DNA of 59,728 nt from JANXSF01 sp043745195 (GTDB lineage Bacteria; Acidobacteriota; Terriglobia; Bryobacterales; Bryobacteraceae), in NCBI GenBank assembly GCA_043745195.1, contig JAYTTF010000155.1:1-59728 (forward strand), in the 5' to 3' direction. The first letter of the stretch is position 1. Each line of letters begins with the position of its first letter. The notes under the pieces were generated by a model that was not told where the DNA came from, ran no database searches, and saw only the letters and a program-made list of their open reading frames with translations. A program made the position numbers and the translations under genes. Positions 54,466-59,728 of the stretch are shown here, in pieces.

Positions 54466-54510
54466 AAAAACCGCCCGGAAATGACCTTTCGTCAACCCTG
54501 GCGGTTTTTT
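54466..54510. terminator. bidirectional terminator between micropeptide 2 and the GT9-like gene
   Basis: AAAAACCGCC (54466-54475) pairs with GGCGGTTTTT (54500-54509), with an inner TGAC/GTCA stem. T-runs flank the stem on both strands, so it can end both converging transcripts. Confidence 0.85.
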
Positions 54511-54519
54511 CTCGATCAA

Positions 54520-55734
54520 TCATAAGAGCTGATCCACCTCTGTAATTACTCGCTGAAATGCTTCATCGGAGTTTTCCGTTGTCAGAGGCACAACCCTGCG
54601 AATGCCGAGCCCCCATGGGGTCCAACGCTGCAACATCCGCGGACCAATATAACCTCGAAAAGCGGTCACTAGTGGAACGCCCATAGCAGCGGCAGCATGC
54701 TGACCCACTGAATCGTACCCCAAATAAAGACGGCTGGTCTTGATCGCTTGGCTGAAACTGGCAAAGCTTCCTTGATGGGTTAACGCACCTGTAAGGGAAG
54801 CGATTCGTCGGGCATTTTCCATCTCAACCACTGAACCACCCTCGTCGATCAACACACTGAAACCACGAGATCGTAGTTGTTTGACCACTTGCAATTCAAA
54901 CGCGGGGCCAACTCGCTTTGCAGGATTGTCGCCAAAACCGAAGCTAACCGTAACATCCGCGCCGGCCGCAGAAACTAGACCGATGGGATTCATATTTATC
55001 CAAGGCATGGCATCTTTGAATCCGAACACCTGCTCTAGCCATTCACCGGTTATTTGCCCAAGGCTCTGATCACTGGGGTAACCGAAGGATCTGCTTTCAA
55101 AAAAGTGATAATGATGCTCCTCACCAACTGGTAACAAACCGAGTTGGGAAAGGCGCGAATCGGGGTCTAGGATTATGGAATTTGGCGATTGCAAAACTCG
55201 GGATAAGTTCATCCCCGACTGTAATCGTTCGAGCAACAATCCAGCCCGGCTATAGGCGACTTCCACCAATTGAATGCGCTTTTCGGCAGCGAACATCTCG
55301 TAGTTCTTACGTGGTCCAACAAAGTAGATTTCAGCGTTGGGGAAGATAACGCAAGCGGCTTGAAGGAACTGACTGGTAATGGCAATATCAGCACCAAGGG
55401 TGATCCGGCTCAACACAAACACTTTCTGAACAAACCCTCCCTGATATGTGCGAGGAACCCGAATTCGATGGTATCTTTCGCGGAGCGCTTCGGCATTTTG
55501 CCCAGTTAGAGACTGAGCAATTACTTCGGAGAAAATCTCAACATAACTATCGGCAAGAGAAGGTTCAAAAAGGTCACCCAGCGGTTCAACCAGTCCTGCG
55601 AATAGAGCATGTGTACCTTCTGAACTGTGGCAACTAGTAATCAAAGACGCAAGCGCATCCATAGACCAGGGATGCCCGGCTACACATTGTTTCAAAATTT
55701 GCCGGGCTAACTCTTCAGGAGAAGTACTTGCCAA
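54520..55734 (-). CDS. GT9-like glycosyltransferase (heptosyltransferase-like fold)
   Basis: A 404-residue protein. Residues about 105-150 (VFVLSRITLGADIAITSQFL, FPNAEIYFVGPRKNYEMF) and the C-terminal half (VSFGFGDNPAKRV; LYLGYDSVGQHAAAAMGVPLV) match the GT-B pattern of ADP-heptose LPS heptosyltransferases. The first 100 residues are helical and have no match that I recognise. The start overlaps the mtnP gene by 20 bp. Canonical catalytic residues are not all evident, so activity is uncertain. It ends opposite micropeptide gene 2. Confidence 0.7.
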   Translation of the reverse strand: MASTSPEELARQILKQCVAGHPWSMDALASLITSCHSSEGTHALFAGLVEPLGDLFEPSLADSYVEIFSEVIAQSLTGQNAEALRERYHRIRVPRTYQGGFVQKVFVLSRITLGADIAITSQFLQAACVIFPNAEIYFVGPRKNYEMFAAEKRIQLVEVAYSRAGLLLERLQSGMNLSRVLQSPNSIILDPDSRLSQLGLLPVGEEHHYHFFESRSFGYPSDQSLGQITGEWLEQVFGFKDAMPWINMNPIGLVSAAGADVTVSFGFGDNPAKRVGPAFELQVVKQLRSRGFSVLIDEGGSVVEMENARRIASLTGALTHQGSFASFSQAIKTSRLYLGYDSVGQHAAAAMGVPLVTAFRGYIGPRMLQRWTPWGLGIRRVVPLTTENSDEAFQRVITEVDQLL

Positions 55735-56575
55735 CGATCAGCTCCAATTTTTTCCTGGTAGCATCAGGAATCTTTGTCTTGTCGGTGATCAGTGCATTGG
55801 CTAATGCGGAATGACATTTGCAATCCATGGTCTCTGGAAAAGCACCGACGAAGGAGGCCACTAAGCTCGCCGCATTTTCAGCATTTTTGGTTAAGTTGGC
55901 AATGATGTCCGTCACTGTCACATGATCATGATCCGGATGCCAGCAATCGTAATCTGTCACCATTGCCACTGTAACGTAGCAAATCTCCGCTTCCCGAGCC
56001 AATTTCGCTTCCTGCAAATTGGTCATGCCGATGATGTCCATTCCCCAACTGCGGTAAACGTTCGATTCCGCTTTGGTGGAAAAAGCCGGCCCCTCCATGC
56101 AAAGATATGTGCCGCCTGGCTTGGCTGTAACGCCGACAACTTTAGCAGCATCCACAACTCGCTTCGACATCTGCGCGCAAATCGGATCCCCAAAACTGAT
56201 GTGTGCTACTAGGCCATCGCCAAAGAATGTGGAGACGCGCCCTTTTGTGCGGTCGAAAAACTGATCCGGAATAACGAAGTCCAAAGGTTTGTGCTCCTCC
56301 TTCAGCGACCCTACGGCACTCAATGAAAGGATGTGCTTCACTCCCAGCTTTTTCATGCCATAGATATTGGCACGGAAATTTAGTTCGGTGGGCATGATTT
56401 TGTGTCCACGTCCGTGGCGAGTAAGGAATGCCACATCGCGGCCAGCCAGCTTCCCAACTACATAAGCATCTGAGGGCGGGCCGAAAGGAGTTTCAATCTT
56501 TACTTCTTCCTGCACTGTGAAACCAGGCATGCTGTAAAGTCCGCTGCCTCCAATGATTCCAATTATTGGGGTCAA
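55715..56575 (-). CDS. mtnP: S-methyl-5'-thioadenosine phosphorylase
   Basis: Methionine salvage enzyme that splits methylthioadenosine with phosphate to adenine and MTR-1-phosphate. The 286 residues show the phosphate site GIIGGSGLY, RHGRGH, the substrate segment CMEGPAFSTKAES, GMTNLQEAKLAREAEIC (core) and VTDYDCW, typical of MTAP. Overlaps the epimerase gene by 4 bp. Confidence 0.94.
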   Translation of the reverse strand: MTPIIGIIGGSGLYSMPGFTVQEEVKIETPFGPPSDAYVVGKLAGRDVAFLTRHGRGHKIMPTELNFRANIYGMKKLGVKHILSLSAVGSLKEEHKPLDFVIPDQFFDRTKGRVSTFFGDGLVAHISFGDPICAQMSKRVVDAAKVVGVTAKPGGTYLCMEGPAFSTKAESNVYRSWGMDIIGMTNLQEAKLAREAEICYVTVAMVTDYDCWHPDHDHVTVTDIIANLTKNAENAASLVASFVGAFPETMDCKCHSALANALITDKTKIPDATRKKLELIVGKYFS

Positions 56576-56988
56576 ATCTTTGTCTCCTCAATCAGTTCTA
56601 ACAACACTCCCCCAGTGGAACGGGGATGGACGAATACGTATTTATGGCCGCCGGCACCAATGCGGGGCTCGTTCAAGATCCGGGCACCTTGCAGTTGCAG
56701 TCTTTCTAAAGTTGCCGCAAGATCAGGCACCCGAAGAGCAATGTGATGGAGCCCTTCCCCTTTTGTGGCGATGAATTTTGCGATCACCGAGTCAGGGCCG
56801 GATGCTTCGAGGAGTTCCAACCTGGATTCCCCAGCAGGCAACATGGCCACATTCACCATTTCCTGCACAACCGTTTCGCGATGCTCCACTGCGAGTCCAA
56901 GCGCATCTCGATAGAACCCGAGTGCCTGGTCGATCGACTTCACTGCGATGCCAAGGTGATCAATGGAAAATTTGTTTGAGCCAGTCAT
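56572..56988 (-). CDS. mce: methylmalonyl-CoA epimerase
   Basis: VOC-superfamily metal enzyme (138 residues) that interconverts the methylmalonyl-CoA epimers. Metal ligands are likely His11 (IDHLGIAV), the His of EGLHHIAL and Glu in GVLLELIEE. Overlaps meaB by 29 bp and mtnP by 4 bp. Confidence 0.92.
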   Translation of the reverse strand: MTGSNKFSIDHLGIAVKSIDQALGFYRDALGLAVEHRETVVQEMVNVAMLPAGESRLELLEASGPDSVIAKFIATKGEGLHHIALRVPDLAATLERLQLQGARILNEPRIGAGGHKYVFVHPRSTGGVLLELIEETKI

Positions 56989-57871
56989 TGACGATTGAAT
57001 ACGGGTCAGTTTCGCGCCTGCTTACTCTCAAAGCGGCTTCCTCTATCTGCTGTATGGAAATTTGATCCGACAGTTTTTCCCTCAACATTTGTTCCAGCCG
57101 CACGATCCACCGCAGGTGTTCGCGGTCCTTCAAAATTGCTTGAGACTTAAAGGATCGCAGAGCAGCAAGGCTTTCCGCAATTCCCTTCCCTTCGGTGGCG
57201 ACAGTTCTAACAATGGGAGGCAACCAATTATCAGGTCGATGTGCTAATGAGAGCATCATTTGGAGTTCTGCTTCCAGCTTCGCGGCCCCATCCAGATCAC
57301 TTTTATTGATCACGAAAACATCGGCGATTTCCAAAATGCCGGCTTTGATGGCCTGCACATCATCGCCCATGCCAGGGACCAAAACCACAGCCGTTGCATC
57401 GGCCATATTGGCAATATCAATTTCGTCCTGACCGACGCCGACCGTTTCCACAAGGATTACATGGAAGCCTGCAGCATCTAGTAGCAGGGTAAGATCCATG
57501 GTAGCGGGTGCAAGGCCACCGAGTTTTCCTCGAGTGGCCATGGAGCGGATGAACACTCCGGGATCGCCGTAATGTTCCTGCATGCGGACACGATCCCCAA
57601 GGATCGCGCCACCTGAATAGGGACTTGTGGGATCGACGGCAATCACACCCACCGTCTTGCTTTCCTTCCTAAGCTCACGCACTAAAGCTGTTACGAAAGT
57701 GCTTTTGCCTGCGCCTGGCGGGCCCGTAATGCCGTAGACTTCGGCTTTGCCTGTGCTGAGCCAAAGGTTTTGAAGAAGCTGCTCCGCTTGCGGATTCCGG
57801 TTCTCAATGATTGTAGCGGCGCGGGCGATGGCTCGTGGTTGCCCAGCGAGGATACTTTGGACCGCCGTCAT
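56960..57871 (-). CDS. meaB: methylmalonyl-CoA mutase-associated GTPase MeaB/ArgK
   Basis: G3E-family GTPase (303 residues) that loads and protects the B12-dependent mutase. Walker A GPPGAGKST (residues 50-58), switch VDPTSPYSGGAILGDRVRM (core), VETVGVGQDE and NKSD are all present. The mutase subunits themselves are not in the window. Overlaps acd by 4 bp. Confidence 0.94.
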   Translation of the reverse strand: MTAVQSILAGQPRAIARAATIIENRNPQAEQLLQNLWLSTGKAEVYGITGPPGAGKSTFVTALVRELRKESKTVGVIAVDPTSPYSGGAILGDRVRMQEHYGDPGVFIRSMATRGKLGGLAPATMDLTLLLDAAGFHVILVETVGVGQDEIDIANMADATAVVLVPGMGDDVQAIKAGILEIADVFVINKSDLDGAAKLEAELQMMLSLAHRPDNWLPPIVRTVATEGKGIAESLAALRSFKSQAILKDREHLRWIVRLEQMLREKLSDQISIQQIEEAALRVSRRETDPYSIVNDWLKQIFH

Positions 57872-59010
57872 GTGCCAAGAATCTGGCGGGCAATCACCAG
57901 CCGCTGAATTTCGCTGGTGCCCTCACCAATGGTGCACAGCTTCACATCGCGATAGAACTTTTCCACCGGATAGTCCTTAATGAATCCATAGCCGCCATGA
58001 ATCTGAACAGCTTCGTTGCAAATATCGACGGCAGCTTCCGAGGCGAACAGCTTCGCCATGGCCGATTCCTTATTCACCGACTTGCCTTGATCCTTCAACC
58101 AACCGGCCCGATAAGTCAGCAACCGAGAGGCTTCAATCGCCGTAGCCATATCAGCCAGCTTATGTTGAATCGCCTGAAACTCTGAAATGGGTCGGCCAAA
58201 CTGTTTGCGCTGTTTTGCATACTTCAATGCAGCGTCGTAAGCTCCCTGGGCAATGCCGATGGAAAGAGCGGCGATGGAGATTCGGCCACCATCCAAAATC
58301 CGCAGACTATCTACAAACCCCTCACCCAACTTTCCTAACAATGCAGAATCGGGCAGATGGCAATCGGTGAACACAACCTCACCGGTATCACTGGCCCGCA
58401 TCCCCATCTTGTTTTCTTTCTTACCCGTCTTAAACCCAGGTGTTCCCTTTTCAATGACGAACGCTGAGACACCATGATGTGCGTTCGATCGGTCCGTCAC
58501 TGCCATGGCCACACACACGTCCGCATAGTGAGCGTTGGTGGTAAATGTTTTGGAACCGTTCAGCAGCCAACCATCACCATCGCGCACTGCGGTGGTTCGG
58601 GTTCCAGCGGCATCGGATCCGGCTTCAGGCTCAGTGAGTGACCAGCATCCGATCCACTCGCCGGTTGCAAGTTTAGGAATGTACCGTTGCCGTTGCTGAT
58701 CGTTACCAGCCAGAAAAATATGATTGGAACACAGCGAATTGTGAGCAGCAACAATCAGGCCAACGGAGCCATCCACTCGCGATAACTCTTCAATCACAAT
58801 GGAATAATCGATGTAACTGAGTGCTGCACCGCCAAGATCTTCAGGGAAAATAACACCCAGGCAGCCCAATTTCCCGAGTTTTTTCACCACATCCAGCGGG
58901 AACGTTTGAGCTTCGTCCCACTCCATTACATGAGGTTTGATTTCTGCCTCGGCAAATTCTCGAATCTGCTTGCGAAGCTCAATCTGTTCGGAGCTGAACG
59001 AAAAATCCAT
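57868..59010 (-). CDS. acyl-CoA dehydrogenase
   Basis: FAD-dependent short/branched-chain type enzyme of 380 residues. The start at 59010 (MDFSFSSEQIELRK) is preferred; the longer frame to 59205 overlaps the upstream gene and has no family character. Motifs seen are CWSLTEPEAGSDA, KTFTTNAHYAD and the catalytic-Glu region near the C-terminus (NEAVQIHGGYGF, YRDVKLCTIGEGTSEIQ). Linked to meaB and mce, which suggests branched-chain amino acid or propionate breakdown. Confidence 0.93.
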   Translation of the reverse strand: MDFSFSSEQIELRKQIREFAEAEIKPHVMEWDEAQTFPLDVVKKLGKLGCLGVIFPEDLGGAALSYIDYSIVIEELSRVDGSVGLIVAAHNSLCSNHIFLAGNDQQRQRYIPKLATGEWIGCWSLTEPEAGSDAAGTRTTAVRDGDGWLLNGSKTFTTNAHYADVCVAMAVTDRSNAHHGVSAFVIEKGTPGFKTGKKENKMGMRASDTGEVVFTDCHLPDSALLGKLGEGFVDSLRILDGGRISIAALSIGIAQGAYDAALKYAKQRKQFGRPISEFQAIQHKLADMATAIEASRLLTYRAGWLKDQGKSVNKESAMAKLFASEAAVDICNEAVQIHGGYGFIKDYPVEKFYRDVKLCTIGEGTSEIQRLVIARQILGT

Positions 59011-59014
59011 AGAG

Positions 59015-59728
59015 CTAAACGATCTCTTCCTTCGTCGCATCCCATCGCATAGTGCGCCCTTGGCGATAACTTTCCACCGCCATGCGGCAAGCAACAGACA
59101 CCCGGAAGCCAACATCGAATGGGCAATTGGGTTCGTTGCCAGTTCGGATGCTATCGAAAAAATTCTGCATGTGCGGTTGCGCTCCAGTCTTCGTCTGGCC
59201 GACAATTTCGGTGGTCTTGGGCCGGTTCACACTCTGCGGAATGTAGCGGATTTGCTGGTTCTTGATGATGGTTCCGTCCGTTCCCAAAATGTGTTCAGCA
59301 GCACCTAGTTGACTATTTCCAAACCCGGAACTCCAGGTGAACAAGATATCTTCCGGCTGTTCCATGGTTACGTTCATCGTATCTGGAACCTCACGGCCAT
59401 CCTTCCAAAGATAAACACCACCAACCATAGTGACCGCTTTGGGAATTTGAAGGTTCATGCACTTGTACCAAAAACCAAGCTGATGGCAAAGATTTTCGTA
59501 CACGTTGCCGCCGGAATAATCCCAAAAATAACGCCAATTGGTGAAGCGGTTGGCGTCGAAATCGCGCTTGGGAGCATCGCCTAAGAATTTACTCCAGAGA
59601 ATATTTTCCTCAGTCATATCAGGAAAAACCGGGCGAGACCATTGCGGCTTGCCATGCGGAGTATTGCGATACATGTGGGCTTCAATAGCAGTGATTTGCC
59701 CTAAAATATTCTGGCCAAGGAAATTCAT
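59015..59728 (-). CDS. Gfo/Idh/MocA family oxidoreductase, C-terminal part
   Basis: Partial: only the C-terminal 237 residues are inside the window and the NAD-binding Rossmann domain lies beyond it. The visible part has the family's beta-sheet domain and motifs such as FWDYSGGNVYENLCHQLGFW and NSQLGAAEHILGTDG. Likely a sugar or inositol-type dehydrogenase; it reads into acd with 4 bp between stop and start. Confidence 0.85.
   Translation of the reverse strand: MNFLGQNILGQITAIEAHMYRNTPHGKPQWSRPVFPDMTEENILWSKFLGDAPKRDFDANRFTNWRYFWDYSGGNVYENLCHQLGFWYKCMNLQIPKAVTMVGGVYLWKDGREVPDTMNVTMEQPEDILFTWSSGFGNSQLGAAEHILGTDGTIIKNQQIRYIPQSVNRPKTTEIVGQTKTGAQPHMQNFFDSIRTGNEPNCPFDVGFRVSVACRMAVESYRQGRTMRWDATKEEIV

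Noticed and set aside
59011..59205. N-terminal extension of the acyl-CoA dehydrogenase
   Set aside because: It overlaps the upstream oxidoreductase gene and does not look like the family; the normal start is at 59010.

Overview
The window looks like a piece of an Acidobacteriota chromosome, most likely Bryobacterales (Solibacter/Bryobacter-like). The main evidence is two large secreted proteins that end in the C-terminal domain catalogued as TIGR03437 (the Solibacter C-terminal domain), a carboxypeptidase-regulatory/TonB receptor of Oar type, and a DUF1552/DUF1592 c-type cytochrome pair. Base composition looks close to 50 % GC (judged by eye, not counted). No phage genes, CRISPR array or complete insertion sequence is visible.

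Layout. (1) 75-5772, minus strand: a cytochrome-like DUF1592-type protein, a Tat-exported DUF1552 protein and a TonB-dependent receptor that stops before its barrel is complete, beside a hairpin at the window edge. (2) 5828-10971, plus: cytochrome-oxidase maturation set (cupredoxin-like lipoprotein, heme A synthase, heme O synthase, ABC exporter pair, SCO copper protein, DUF420), followed by a small protein plus amidase pair. (3) 12623-22996, plus: a LuxR-type response regulator and a tad/Flp-type secretion locus (TadV, CpaB, CpaC, TadZ, TadA, TadB, TadC) with no Flp pilin or TadE/F in view, ending in a 30-residue membrane peptide. (4) 23021-30328, plus: a hairpin-rich leader, a secreted beta-propeller protein, an outer-membrane barrel, then a decaheme cytochrome, a large outer-membrane barrel and a small membrane protein that together look like a porin-cytochrome electron conduit. 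(5) 30325-37989, minus: MurA, MurQ, a sugar-phosphate isomerase-like protein, two tRNA-Cys genes inside a 140-bp direct duplication, a CocE/S15 hydrolase, a glycosyltransferase, a YggS protein and a Dabb-type protein. (6) 38041-44957: uridine-kinase-like protein, a glycine-rich secreted protein, a second amidase, a 1073-residue surface protein and an isochorismatase-type hydrolase. (7) 45045-46083: 6S RNA followed by YmdB. (8) 46135-53913: a large hybrid histidine kinase, NagA behind a palindromic operator-like site, and an OmpA/beta-barrel/PKD mosaic protein. (9) 54013-54510: two independent transcription units, each with its own ribosome-binding site and terminator, encoding nearly identical 16-residue peptides. 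(10) 54520-59728, minus: an overlapping operon with an oxidoreductase (cut by the window end), acyl-CoA dehydrogenase, MeaB, methylmalonyl-CoA epimerase, MTA phosphorylase and a GT9-like glycosyltransferase.

The best candidate for something undescribed is region 9. Six of the 17 codons differ by a single third-position base between the two copies. Five of these changes are silent and the sixth is Glu to Asp; the stop codons also differ. Flanking sequence is not conserved, so selection acts on the peptide MKVRSNVKAGMAVWG(E/D). Other points worth attention are the 6S RNA, which overlaps a spurious ORF, the pilin-less tad locus with its structured leader, the cytochrome/barrel conduit, and the tRNA-Cys duplication whose promoter overlaps the stop codon of the neighbouring hydrolase gene. 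Cell-wall recycling is a minor theme: MurQ yields GlcNAc-6-phosphate, which NagA deacetylates, while MurA starts new precursor synthesis.
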